Assembly: GCA_966250335.1 (NCBI GenBank)
Contig: CBINGZ010000026.1
Location: forward strand, 12,299 to 76,298
Direction: 5' to 3'
From: OLB7 sp966250335
GTDB taxonomy: Bacteria; Bacteroidota; Ignavibacteria; OLB7
Length of the DNA: 64,000 bases
How positions within the stretch are numbered: position 1 is the first letter of the stretch; every line of letters starts with the position of its first letter. The notes under the pieces were generated by a model. It ran no database searches, had not been told where the DNA came from, and saw only the letters and a list, made by a program, of their open reading frames with translations. Below are positions 26,610 to 35,382 of the stretch, in pieces. The translations under genes and the position numbers were made by a program.

Positions 26610-27593
26610 ATGGGACATACTTTCGCCGTGGTCGGAGCCACCGGGCTCGTCGGGCGCACCATGCTGCGCGTGCTTGAGGAACGGAACATGCCGGTCGAGT
26701 CGCTGAAACTGCTTGCCTCCGCCAACTCGGCGGGAAAGAAGGTCAGGTGGAAAGGAAAGACCCACACGGTGGAGGAGCTTCGCGAGGATTCGTTCACGGG
26801 GGTCGATATCGCTCTCTTCTCGGCGGGGGCTTCGATCAGCCGCCGGTTCGCGCCGATCGCGGCGGCCGCCGGCGCAGTGGCGATCGACAACTCGAGCGCA
26901 TGGCGGATGGAGAAAGGGGTCCCGCTGGTCGTGCCGGAGGTGAACCCGCACGCGCTGGCGAAGCACAGGGGGATCATCGCCAACCCCAACTGTTCGACGA
27001 TCCAGCTCGTGGTGGCGCTGAAGCCGCTGCACGACGCCTTCGGACTGAAGCGTGTGGTCGTCTCCACCTACCAGGCGGTCTCCGGCGCCGGACAGAGCGC
27101 GGTCGATCAGCTTATGGCCGAGCTGAAGGGGAAGGAGCCCGCGAAGCGGAAGTTCAGCCGGCAGGCGGCGTTCAATACGATATTCCACTCGTTCCTCGAC
27201 GGAAACGATTACTCGGAGGAAGAGGTAAAGATGATGAACGAGACGCGGAAGATCATGGAGCTGCCGAAGCTGGCCGCCACCATGACCTGCGTCCGCATCC
27301 CGACGACGGCCGGGCATGCCGAGTCGGTGAACGTCGAGTTCGAGAAGCCCGCCACGCCCGCCAGGGTCCGCGCCCTCCTCAGGAAGACGCCCGGAGTCGT
27401 CGTCATGGACGACGTGGCGCAGGATATCTACCCCACCGTGCTCGATGTCGATGACAGGGACGAGGTGCTGGTGGGAAGGATCAGAAAGGACGCATCGCAG
27501 CCGAACACGCTGAACATGTGGGTGGTGGGGAACAATGTGAGAAAAGGGGCGGCGACGAACGCGGTGCAGATCGCGGAACTGCTGCTGAAGTAA
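26610..27593 (+). CDS. asd: Aspartate-semialdehyde dehydrogenase
   Basis: 327 residues. The NADP-binding motif VVGATGLVGRTML is at the N-terminus. The catalytic cysteine C128 lies in NPNCSTIQ, and STYQAVSGAGQ is the substrate-binding region. The enzyme makes aspartate semialdehyde, the branch point to lysine/diaminopimelate, threonine and methionine. It sits 23 bp after the DUF4397 gene, with a GGGAGA ribosome site, and is convergent with aroC across a repeat-bearing gap. Confidence 0.95.
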   Translation: MGHTFAVVGATGLVGRTMLRVLEERNMPVESLKLLASANSAGKKVRWKGKTHTVEELREDSFTGVDIALFSAGASISRRFAPIAAAAGAVAIDNSSAWRMEKGVPLVVPEVNPHALAKHRGIIANPNCSTIQLVVALKPLHDAFGLKRVVVSTYQAVSGAGQSAVDQLMAELKGKEPAKRKFSRQAAFNTIFHSFLDGNDYSEEEVKMMNETRKIMELPKLAATMTCVRIPTTAGHAESVNVEFEKPATPARVRALLRKTPGVVVMDDVAQDIYPTVLDVDDRDEVLVGRIRKDASQPNTLNMWVVGNNVRKGAATNAVQIAELLLK

Positions 27594-27653
27594 GCCGCGC
27601 TGATCGGCATCGATTGAAACTCTTCGCGGCATCCGCCTCAACGATTCGAAGAC

Positions 27654-27668
27654 TGGGATTGAATCCCA
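27654..27668. other. Short perfect inverted repeat downstream of asd
   Basis: TGGGATT-G-AATCCCA, 7-bp arms around a single base. It has no T-run and its role is unknown. Confidence 0.3.
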
Positions 27669-27752
27669 ATCCGATCAATCATTGAACGATTGCGGGCGTT
27701 GCCGCACAAAAGATCCGGGTTGCATGGAAGCCCGATGTCGCCGTGATCGGCC

Positions 27753-27912
27753 CCCGAAGGGAGCACCGATTTGCAGCTCAGGTCATTCATAATTTCTTAA
27801 GCGCCGAAGGTGCGTACCATTCTTCTTTTCCGTAAAGAGGAAGAATGGTACGCACCTTCGGCGCTTTCTATCTGAACGGGGATGTCGCGCTACACATGGT
27901 TCGCCCCTTCGG
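27753..27912. repeat. Nested palindromic repeat element, copy 2
   Basis: Outer arms lie at 27753-27777 and 27889-27912. A perfect 27-bp inner inverted repeat lies at 27799-27825 and 27840-27866, with a 14-base spacer. Arms and flanks closely match copy 1 at 19889-20063; the spacers differ most. It occupies the gap between convergent asd and aroC. I recognise no gene in the remainder of 27594-27979. Confidence 0.85.
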
Positions 27913-27979
27913 TGCTGGTGAGGACTACAATCATTCTGCAATAACGGTCACATGAACTCATCGTATTGATCCATATCAT

Positions 27980-29062
27980 CTACTGCGACGAGATGCGCGA
28001 GCCCCGGCTCATCAGCAGCATGTCGGCGAGCACGAGCAGGGTCATCGCTTCGACCACCGGAACGGCTCGCAGCACGATAGAGGGGTCGTGGCGTCCCTTG
28101 ATCGTGTGGTCCACCACCTCCCCCTCCTTCGACCCGTGCTGCTGTTCCCGGGCGATCGATGAGGGGGGCTTGAAGGCGACGTCGAAGCGGATCGGCATCC
28201 CGTTCGAGATCCCCCCCTGGATTCCTCCGGAATTGTTCGTGATCGTCCTGAGCGATTCCCCGACCGTCTCGAACTGATCGTTGTTCTCCGAGCCGCGCCG
28301 CCCGGCGACCCGGAACCCCGCCCCGACCTGAAATCCCATCGCCCCGTTGATCGACATCATGGCCGAGGCGAGCGTCGCGTTCAGCTTGTCGTAGATCGGC
28401 TCCCCCAGCCCCGCCGGGACGCCGTCGACGACGACGGAGACGATCCCGCCGGTCGAGTCTCCCTCCCCGCGCAACGTCGTAAGGAAGGTCTCCATCTCCC
28501 GTTCCGCGACGGGGTCGTCGCAGCGGACGGACGACTCGTAGATCAGCCGCCCCTCCATCTCCGCTACATCTCGCGATACGATCGAGCCCATCGCCGTGAC
28601 GGCCGTGCGGATCGTCATCGACGTCTCGACCCCGAGGAGCATGCGGGCCACGGCTCCACCGGCCACGCGGGCCAGCGTCTCCCGCGCCGACGCCCTGCCG
28701 CCGCCGCGATGATCGCGCAGACCGTACTTCGTGTCGTAGGTGAAGTCGGCGTGCGAGGGACGGTAGAGATCCTTGAGCGCGTTGTAATCGCTCGAACGCT
28801 GATCGGAGTTCCGCACGAAGATCCCGATCGGGCTGCCGGTGGTATACCCCTCGAACACTCCCCCCAGAATCTCAGGCTCGTCGCTCTCCTTCCGCGCCGT
28901 CGCCAGCGGGCCCCCCGGCCGACGGCGCGCCAGGTCGCGGCGGAGCAGCCCGATGTCGAACGGAACCCCGGCGGGGCAGCCGTCCACCACGGCGCCGATG
29001 CCGGGACCGTGCGATTCGCCGAAGGTCGTGAGACGGAAGAGATGTCCGAAGGTGTTCGCCAT
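27980..29062 (-). CDS. aroC: Chorismate synthase
   Basis: 360 residues. It matches chorismate synthase from the start (FRLTTFGESHGPGIGAVVDG) with RPSHADFTYDTKYG, RSSARET-like GGGRASARETLARVAGG and the late HDPSIVLRAVPVVEAM. It converts EPSP to chorismate using reduced flavin. It is the last gene of the aro/mqn supercluster and follows aroQ by 16 bp. Its product feeds aromatic amino acids and, through the futalosine route, menaquinone. Confidence 0.97.
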   Translation of the reverse strand: MANTFGHLFRLTTFGESHGPGIGAVVDGCPAGVPFDIGLLRRDLARRRPGGPLATARKESDEPEILGGVFEGYTTGSPIGIFVRNSDQRSSDYNALKDLYRPSHADFTYDTKYGLRDHRGGGRASARETLARVAGGAVARMLLGVETSMTIRTAVTAMGSIVSRDVAEMEGRLIYESSVRCDDPVAEREMETFLTTLRGEGDSTGGIVSVVVDGVPAGLGEPIYDKLNATLASAMMSINGAMGFQVGAGFRVAGRRGSENNDQFETVGESLRTITNNSGGIQGGISNGMPIRFDVAFKPPSSIAREQQHGSKEGEVVDHTIKGRHDPSIVLRAVPVVEAMTLLVLADMLLMSRGSRISSQ

Positions 29063-29078
29063 AAAAGATCGGGTTCCG

Positions 29079-29516
29079 CTATTTCAATGTCTCGATCAGA
29101 TACCGCGCGGCCAGGACGTACCCCCGCCAGCCGAGTCCCTCCACACGCCCCCTGCAGACCCCGGCGACCACGGAGACCTGCCGGAACGCCTCGCGGGCAT
29201 GGATGTTGGAGAGATGAACCTCCACCACCGGAATCACGATGGAGGCGATGGCATCTCGAATTGCGATAGAGTAATGCGTGTAGGCGCCGGGGTTCAGCAC
29301 CACACCGGCAGCCCCCCACTCGAACCGCGCCGAATGGAGCAGATCGATGATCTCCCCCTCGGAATTCGATTGATGAAACCGGAGTTCCGCGCCGCTCTCC
29401 GCCAGCTCCTTCCTGATCATTCCCTCGATATCGGAAAGAGAGTCGCGGCCGTAGGTCTCCGGCTCGCGAAGCCCGAGCAGATTGAGGTTGGGGCCGTTGA
29501 TGATGTCGATCTTCAT
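29079..29516 (-). CDS. aroQ: 3-dehydroquinate dehydratase, type II
   Basis: 145 residues, normal for the dodecameric type II enzyme. Hallmarks are INGPNLNLLGLREPETYG with the catalytic Tyr, then LRFHQSNSEGEIID, NPGAYTHYSIAIRDAI and EVHLSNIHAREAFR. It removes water from 3-dehydroquinate to give 3-dehydroshikimate. It starts 9 bp after the aroKB stop and has a good AAGGAGAAG ribosome site. Confidence 0.97.
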   Translation of the reverse strand: MKIDIINGPNLNLLGLREPETYGRDSLSDIEGMIRKELAESGAELRFHQSNSEGEIIDLLHSARFEWGAAGVVLNPGAYTHYSIAIRDAIASIVIPVVEVHLSNIHAREAFRQVSVVAGVCRGRVEGLGWRGYVLAARYLIETLK

Positions 29517-29525
29517 CTCTTCTCC

Positions 29526-31133
29526 TTACGTTGCCGTCACCGTATCGTAACGGGCTATATGGTCGAACGCGATCTCCATCGATCGGAGGATCGCCTCCCG
29601 GTCCGATACGTTCCGGATCTCCACCCCCGCGATCGGCGCAGGGAGGATGAAGCGAAGACCGTCGGAGGTCCGCTTCTTGTCGGCGCGCATCGCGTCGAGG
29701 ATTGCTTCCGTATCGTGCGGACCGGCCGGACCCGGCGCAAACGGCAGCGACAGGTCGACGATCGCCCCACGCCTCTCTGCGGAGACGATCCCCAGCGACC
29801 CGGCCAGCTCGGCGGCGGCGATCATGCCGAACGCGACAGCCTCGCCGTGGGTATGCGCTCCCGGCTCCACCGCCTCCAGAGCGTGCCCGAACGTATGCCC
29901 GAAGTTGAGCGCCAGCCGGGCCCCCCCATCGAACGGATCGGAAGCGACGACTCCGAGCTTCACTTCGATGCTCCTCCGGATGACCGTATCGAGATCCGGT
30001 GGAATCACGCCGCGCAGAATCGGGCCTGTTGCCGCCGAGACCAGGCCGGCAAGATCGGGAGCCAGGGCGATCCCCATCTTGAGCGACTCGACGATCCCCG
30101 ACCGCAGCTCCCTGCGCGGGAGCGTGTGCAGGAACGATGTCGATACGAATATCGCATCGGGCGATCTGAACGTGCCGACCAGGTTCCTGAACCCGGCCGC
30201 GTTGACCGCCGTCTTTCCGCCGATCGAGGCGTCGACCTGCGCCAGCAGCGTGGTGGGGATATGGACCACCCCGATCCCCCGCTGATAGATCGAACCGACG
30301 AACCCCGCAATGTCGGTGACCACTCCCCCGCCGAACCCGACGATCGTATCCCCACGGGCAAGACCCGCACGGGCCGCCCCCTCCACGATCCGTTCGGCCG
30401 AGGCGAAGCTCTTGTTCTCCTCGCCGCTTTCGATCACATGCACCATCGCCGGATCACCCGCGATCGCCTCGGCGGAGCGACGGTGAGCCGCATATACACC
30501 GCTGTCGGTGACCACGAATCTGCGACCGCGGCACCTTTCACGCAGCAGAGTCGGGATGAGGAACGCCGAACCGACCGATGTCGTGAAGGTCGTCGTCGAT
30601 CCCATGACCGATCTGATTCCCCAGGGCGTCCCCGCGCTCTCGGCCATACGGCGCTCGATCACGTCGACAACCTCTTCAGGCGATACTCCGGCATCGACGC
30701 TGATATCAGCATCGCGATATAGTTCAAGTCGCGACCCATACAGATCGCTCCACGATTCAGGAGAAACAAGCAGCGGACGGAGGGCTCCGTCGGCAAGGCG
30801 GGCCAGAGCCGTGTCGCGCGCGACGTCGAGAAAGACCCTGACGCCGGAGGCACGGATTGCATCGCGGCTTCCCATGTCGATGACGGCGCCTCCTCCCAGA
30901 GCCACCACGGCTCCCCCGGCCCCGGCCTCGCGGGCCGTCTCCAGCAGGCGGTTCCGCTCCATCTCGCGGAACCCTTCCTCTCCCATCCGCGCAAAGATCT
31001 CACCGACACTGATCCCCGCCTCCCTCTCGATCATCGTATCGAGATCGATGAAGGGAAGGGACATCCGTTCGGCAAGAAGTCTGCCGGCCGTGCTCTTTCC
31101 CGCTCCGGAAGGGCCCTGAAGCCAGATGATCAT
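29526..31133 (-). CDS. aroKB: Bifunctional shikimate kinase / 3-dehydroquinate synthase fusion
   Basis: 535 residues. Residues 1-165 are shikimate kinase (P-loop GPSGAGKST, LDTMIEREAG, ALGGGAV). Residues about 180-535 are dehydroquinate synthase (IESGEENKSF, GFGGGVVTDIAGFVGS, PTTLLAQVDASIGGKTAVN, NFGHTFGHALE). The two activities act at steps 5 and 2 of the shikimate pathway. The reading frame is continuous through the junction. It overlaps aroE by 4 bp (ATGA). Confidence 0.96.
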   Translation of the reverse strand: MIIWLQGPSGAGKSTAGRLLAERMSLPFIDLDTMIEREAGISVGEIFARMGEEGFREMERNRLLETAREAGAGGAVVALGGGAVIDMGSRDAIRASGVRVFLDVARDTALARLADGALRPLLVSPESWSDLYGSRLELYRDADISVDAGVSPEEVVDVIERRMAESAGTPWGIRSVMGSTTTFTTSVGSAFLIPTLLRERCRGRRFVVTDSGVYAAHRRSAEAIAGDPAMVHVIESGEENKSFASAERIVEGAARAGLARGDTIVGFGGGVVTDIAGFVGSIYQRGIGVVHIPTTLLAQVDASIGGKTAVNAAGFRNLVGTFRSPDAIFVSTSFLHTLPRRELRSGIVESLKMGIALAPDLAGLVSAATGPILRGVIPPDLDTVIRRSIEVKLGVVASDPFDGGARLALNFGHTFGHALEAVEPGAHTHGEAVAFGMIAAAELAGSLGIVSAERRGAIVDLSLPFAPGPAGPHDTEAILDAMRADKKRTSDGLRFILPAPIAGVEIRNVSDREAILRSMEIAFDHIARYDTVTAT

Positions 31134-31945
31134 GATGCCTCCGGTGAGATGAGAAGTTCGTCGGGAATATCGTTCCGTGCCACCCGGATGCCGGTCCAGA
31201 TCCTGAACGCCTCGATCGCCTGGCCGACGAACATGCGGAGTCCCGGTATCGATCGCATTCCGACACGCTCGGCCGCACGGAGAAGTCCGGTCCGCTCCGG
31301 ACGATAGATCATTTCGAAGAGGAGGGTACCGCCGGCCAGTCGTTCCTCATCGGGGAGAGATCCCGTGATGCCGGGAAGACCGACAGGCGTGGCATGGACG
31401 ACAAGGTCGGCGGAGACGAAGTCGCCGAGCGCGGCGGGGCGGGCATTCCCCACCTTCATCTCGTCGATCAGGGCTGTCGCCTTCTCCACCTCACGCGAAT
31501 ATATGGTCAATCGGCCGAGGTTGGCGCAGGTCGTCAGATGGCGGATCGCGGCGCGGGCGGCGCCTCCGGTGCCGAGAACGGCCGCCGTGAACGGGACGTC
31601 GAGCACGGGATCACCGGCCAGAGCCGCCGCCACACCGGCAACATCGGTGTTGTATCCCGTCGCGATCCCTTCATGAAACCGTATCGTATTGATCGCGCCG
31701 ACGGCAAGGGCTTCATCCGAAAGGATGTCGAGAGCGGGAAGGACGATCAGCTTGTGGGGTGAGGTAACGTTGGCGCCGAGGAATCCGCCGCGCTTCATCT
31801 GCTCGACTTCCTTCAGCACACGCCCGGCCTCCAGCGGCATCAGGTCGTAGCGATGCGGCAGACCGTATCGTTCAAAGAGATGATTATGGATACGGGGCGA
31901 GAGCGAGTGCGCGATGTTCTCGCCGATCAGGACGACGGAGGACAT
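31130..31945 (-). CDS. aroE: Shikimate dehydrogenase
   Basis: 271 residues from the start MSSVVLIGENIAHSLSPRIH, the canonical N-terminus with the SLSP shikimate-binding motif; the longer frame to 31990 lacks homology. Catalytic Lys is in NVTSPHKLIVLP, the NADP fold has LGTGGAARAA, and the C-terminus has GLRMFVGQAIEAFRIWTG. It reduces 3-dehydroshikimate to shikimate. It overlaps aroKB by 4 bp and follows aroA by 56 bp. Confidence 0.96.
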   Translation of the reverse strand: MSSVVLIGENIAHSLSPRIHNHLFERYGLPHRYDLMPLEAGRVLKEVEQMKRGGFLGANVTSPHKLIVLPALDILSDEALAVGAINTIRFHEGIATGYNTDVAGVAAALAGDPVLDVPFTAAVLGTGGAARAAIRHLTTCANLGRLTIYSREVEKATALIDEMKVGNARPAALGDFVSADLVVHATPVGLPGITGSLPDEERLAGGTLLFEMIYRPERTGLLRAAERVGMRSIPGLRMFVGQAIEAFRIWTGIRVARNDIPDELLISPEAS

Positions 31946-32001
31946 GGAGATATGGAAATCAGTAGGATAGCCCGGTCGAATCCGATACACGGCCTGTTGT
32001 T

Positions 32002-33336
32002 TCAGAACGCCTTCCCGGTAATCGCCCCCAGATCCTCCCAGAAGGCGGGATAGGAGACGGCCGCCACATGCGGCTCCGGGATCGTTACGGGGTCGTGCGC
32101 TGTCAGCCCGGCCACGGCTGCGGTCATGCAGAGGCGGTGGTCATCGCGATGGTCGACCGTGACGCCGCCGCGCACGGGCTGCGGTCCGGTGATCGAGAAG
32201 CCGTCATCCAGTTCGGTCGCCGTGATTCCGAGCGAACCGAGGAGGGCAACCGTCGCGGCGATCCGGTCCGACTCCTTCACGCGGAGCTCCCCCGCACCCC
32301 GCACGGTCGTGGTCCCATGCGCCTGCGACGCCACCAGCGCAAGGAGAGGAAGCTCGTCGAGCATCTCGGCCACGGAGAGGGAGGGATCGTCGTCGGGCCC
32401 TCCCAGAGAGATACCGCGGAGCCGATCGGAATATCGCACCAGGAGATCACCCGAAGGCTCTTCGTTGAGAGTCCGGCGCACCTCCCATTCGACGGGCGCC
32501 CCCATCGCGCGCAACGCGGCGAGGAAGGCCGTACGTGTGGGATTGAGCCCGACAGATTCGATCGTCAGCTCCGATCCCGGGACAAGGAGCGCCGCCGCAG
32601 CCGGGAACGCCGCCCCGGAGATATCTCCCGGAACGATAATGTCAAGATCCTTCGAGATTCTGATCGGGCCGACCGTCTCGATCGTCCCTTCCTCCCCCGT
32701 CTCGATCGCCGTCGAAATCCCGATATGCCGGAACATCCGGTCGGTGTGATCCCGCATCGGCTTCGTCCTGCGCAGCCTGACTCCAAGCTCGGAGCGGAGC
32801 GCCGCGAACGCAAGCGCCGTGTAGACCTGGGCGGACCCGACGGCCGTTGCCATCTCCCGCGAGCCGACAATCCCCCCCTTCCCTTCGACAAGGGCGGGGA
32901 GCGAGCCCCCCGTGGTCGTGATATCGGCGCCGAGCGCGGTGAGCGGCTTCGCGACACGATCCATCGGACGACGACTCAGCGACCTGTCGCCGACGAGCGT
33001 GAACTCGCCGTGCTCGCCGGTGAGGAAGCCGAGGGCGATCCGCGCCGTCGTTCCCGAATTGCCGCAGTCGAACGTCAGTCTCCGCCCGATCAGCCGCCGC
33101 TCCGCGCCATGAACGGTCCAGACGCCCCGCGCAACGTCCACATCGACGCCGAGCCATTGGAGCAGCCGCAGCGACGAGAGCACATCGGAGGCGGTCGACG
33201 GGGAGACGATCCGCGTGCTCCCCATGTTCAGGCCGCCGGCGAAGAGGGCGCGATGGGTGATCGACTTGTCGGCGGGGGCGACGATCCTCCCGGCGACAGG
33301 GTTATCCCGTCGCGATACGATCATGCAGCCGGTCAT
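32002..33336 (-). CDS. aroA: 3-phosphoshikimate 1-carboxyvinyltransferase (EPSP synthase)
   Basis: 444 residues from MTGCMIVSRRDN; the next ATG at 33324 is also possible. Family signatures are PADKSITHRALFAGGL, DCGNSGTTARIALGFL, SRRPMDRVAKPL and KESDRIAATVALL. It joins phosphoenolpyruvate to shikimate-3-phosphate. It begins 28 bp after the radical SAM gene in the same direction. The variant residues around LTGEHGEF should be considered before assigning class I or II. Confidence 0.96.
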   Translation of the reverse strand: MTGCMIVSRRDNPVAGRIVAPADKSITHRALFAGGLNMGSTRIVSPSTASDVLSSLRLLQWLGVDVDVARGVWTVHGAERRLIGRRLTFDCGNSGTTARIALGFLTGEHGEFTLVGDRSLSRRPMDRVAKPLTALGADITTTGGSLPALVEGKGGIVGSREMATAVGSAQVYTALAFAALRSELGVRLRRTKPMRDHTDRMFRHIGISTAIETGEEGTIETVGPIRISKDLDIIVPGDISGAAFPAAAALLVPGSELTIESVGLNPTRTAFLAALRAMGAPVEWEVRRTLNEEPSGDLLVRYSDRLRGISLGGPDDDPSLSVAEMLDELPLLALVASQAHGTTTVRGAGELRVKESDRIAATVALLGSLGITATELDDGFSITGPQPVRGGVTVDHRDDHRLCMTAAVAGLTAHDPVTIPEPHVAAVSYPAFWEDLGAITGKAF

Positions 33337-33364
33337 GGGATGCCGGAAATATCGGAGGAAGGGA

Positions 33365-34702
33365 TCATACCTCCGCCACCTCTCTCCCCTTCGGAAGCCG
33401 ATCGACCCGGATGACATCCATGAACGCGCTGACGGAGAACTCCGCGTTCCCGACGCCGGGCCTGCCGTAGCCGGGAGGGGCCGAGAGGTTGTAGCTCTCG
33501 AAGGTCGTGCGCCATGCGTGGAGAAGCTTGACGAAATATTCCAGCGGCGGCCCCTCCTGCCTGCCGAGGTCGGAGGTCGGCTCGGGACACCACGTCGTGA
33601 AGCGAGGTATAATCCCCCTGCTCATGAAATAGTCGAGCCCCTCGGTCGTGGAGGCGACGGCCGCATCTATCTCCGTGAAGCCGTGCGGACGTGCCATCTC
33701 CACCCCACCGACGAAATTCGGGATCACGCGCGACGGCCCGAAGATCTCCGCCGCGTCGACGATCCGCGCCATCCACTCGTCGCGCCCGACGTACCGATCC
33801 TTGCCGGGACAGATCCAGGAGAAGAGCTTCGGGTCCCACACCTCGTAGTTGGGGTGATAGATCCTGTAGCCCGCCTCCCTCAGCATCTTCACCTCGGCCT
33901 TCGGCAGCGCCTGGACCACCGCCTTCGGAATCCATCGTCCCGCGAACCGGCTCTCGATCGCCTCGGCGTAGCGGGCATACCATTCCCCTTCCCCCATCCC
34001 CTGCAGGTTGGTGGTGATGGAGCCTCCCGTGACGGTATACGCTTTCGAAACCGTATCGTAGCGGTCTATAAGCGACATCGCCTCCACAACATCGTCGATC
34101 TGCTTTACGGCCGTGTACTCGCGCCCCTGCTCCCGCTGCTGACGGTAGTTCTCGTTCAGGTCGCAGAAACGACACTCCTCCGTCTTCCCCCAGTACTGAC
34201 AGAGACGGTAGACGGTGAGATAGACGAGATATCCCCACTCGATGGCGGGGGCGATCTCGGAGATCTTGCGGCCGCTCGTCAGCTTGTGGGCGTAGTAGTC
34301 GGGGATGGGGGGAAACTCCAGTTCGGCCAGCATCATCCCCTCGCACATGAGCGCAAGGCGCCCTTCGAAGAGCTCGACCCTGTAGGGAGATGACGGGTTG
34401 ACCCTGACCGAGACGATCGTCGGCCGCAGATCGTAGGCGCCGCCGGTCATCCGGATCTCCTCCGGCGACCTGTACGCCTCGAACTCCTGCATCTCCTTCA
34501 ACGGCACAAGGTCGAAGGAGAAGATGAAGTAGTCCTTCGGCTTATATCCCGATGCGATCTGCAAGGCGGCTTCCTCGAAGGCGAGCCCCTGACGCAGGAT
34601 ATCCTGCTTGATGATCGCCTCGCGAGGGAGATCGTCGAAGGCGCCGAACATCCTTTCGAGTTCGGCGATCACTGTTCCGGCCTGAACGTTTATCATGGTC
34701 AT
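33365..34702 (-). CDS. Radical SAM enzyme of unknown function inside the aro/mqn cluster
   Basis: 445 residues from MTMINVQAG, overlapping the mqnB stop by 4 bp (ATGA). Residues 165-185 hold C168, C177 and C180 in YRLCQYWGKTEECRFCDLNE, a CX8CX2C cluster motif in place of the usual CX3CX2C. TGGSITTNLQG downstream resembles the SAM-binding GGE region of a TIM barrel. The N-terminal 150 residues form an extra domain. The menaquinone radical SAM enzymes MqnC and MqnE use CX3CX2C, so this is neither by that criterion. Tight coupling to mqnB and mqnD points to a role in, or beside, menaquinone or aromatic metabolism. Confidence 0.8.
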   Translation of the reverse strand: MTMINVQAGTVIAELERMFGAFDDLPREAIIKQDILRQGLAFEEAALQIASGYKPKDYFIFSFDLVPLKEMQEFEAYRSPEEIRMTGGAYDLRPTIVSVRVNPSSPYRVELFEGRLALMCEGMMLAELEFPPIPDYYAHKLTSGRKISEIAPAIEWGYLVYLTVYRLCQYWGKTEECRFCDLNENYRQQREQGREYTAVKQIDDVVEAMSLIDRYDTVSKAYTVTGGSITTNLQGMGEGEWYARYAEAIESRFAGRWIPKAVVQALPKAEVKMLREAGYRIYHPNYEVWDPKLFSWICPGKDRYVGRDEWMARIVDAAEIFGPSRVIPNFVGGVEMARPHGFTEIDAAVASTTEGLDYFMSRGIIPRFTTWCPEPTSDLGRQEGPPLEYFVKLLHAWRTTFESYNLSAPPGYGRPGVGNAEFSVSAFMDVIRVDRLPKGREVAEV

Positions 34703-35382
34703 ATCTCTCTGTTCTGAACGACTTCTTCTTGCCGGGAGGGAGCACCGGGCCGACGGCTCCGGGGAGCGAGCAACGCCAGACTCCCCACCCGACGCATCAT
34801 CCGTCCGTAGTTCGCGACCCATCCGCGTCCCCCCTCCGCGCCGACGATGTTGGTCACGCCGAGAAGGATCGCGGTCGGAATCCCCCCCGCGGCGGCGAGG
34901 AGGGAGAAGGCTTCCAGGTTTTCCGTCTCGCTCCCGTCGTACGCGCGGAGCCGCTCCGCAAGATCGTCGTTTTCCGTGATCCCCAGCGTGCAGGAGACCG
35001 AGGCGCGCCGGGGAAGCGGCGTGAACCCCTGCTCCGATGCCGCTTCGATGACAGCTTCGGCAAGAAGATCGTCGGCACGGAGCGTCGACTTCAGGAGCGA
35101 AGGGATTCTCATCCGGCCGGACGCGACATCTCCCGATCCGATACGCACGTCGTCGGCGAGGATAATATCTCCGACCGCGATCTCCGCCCCGCGATGCGCA
35201 CCGCACGTCCCCAGGAAAAGAATCGCGTCGGGAGAGGCTTCAGCGACGGCCCGTGCCGTGCCGAGGGCGGCGTCCACAAGCCCGATCCCGGCAATCGCAT
35301 GGGGGAGGCCGGCCGGTACACCCTCCGGGAACGCCGCGTCACGTTCAAGCCGGGAGGAGAAGAGCAGCAGCGTCCCGCTCAT
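34699..35382 (-). CDS. mqnB: Futalosine hydrolase-type nucleosidase
   Basis: 227 residues of the MTA/SAH nucleosidase and futalosine hydrolase superfamily. Family motifs seen are GIGLVDAALGTARAV, FLGTCGAHRG with DIILADDVRIG, and the late ETENLEAFSLL region that binds the ribosyl group. With mqnD beside it, cleavage of futalosine to dehypoxanthine futalosine is the most likely reaction. It overlaps mqnD by 4 bp and the radical SAM gene by 4 bp. Activity on aminodeoxyfutalosine cannot be excluded. Confidence 0.85.
   Translation of the reverse strand: MSGTLLLFSSRLERDAAFPEGVPAGLPHAIAGIGLVDAALGTARAVAEASPDAILFLGTCGAHRGAEIAVGDIILADDVRIGSGDVASGRMRIPSLLKSTLRADDLLAEAVIEAASEQGFTPLPRRASVSCTLGITENDDLAERLRAYDGSETENLEAFSLLAAAGGIPTAILLGVTNIVGAEGGRGWVANYGRMMRRVGSLALLAPRSRRPGAPSRQEEVVQNREI

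Noticed and set aside
28839..30722. 627-residue plus-strand frame
   Set aside because: Antisense across aroC, aroQ and aroKB; no family and no ribosome site.
33365..34702. Assignment as MqnC or MqnE
   Set aside because: Those enzymes have a CX3CX2C cluster motif; this protein has CX8CX2C and a different overall layout.
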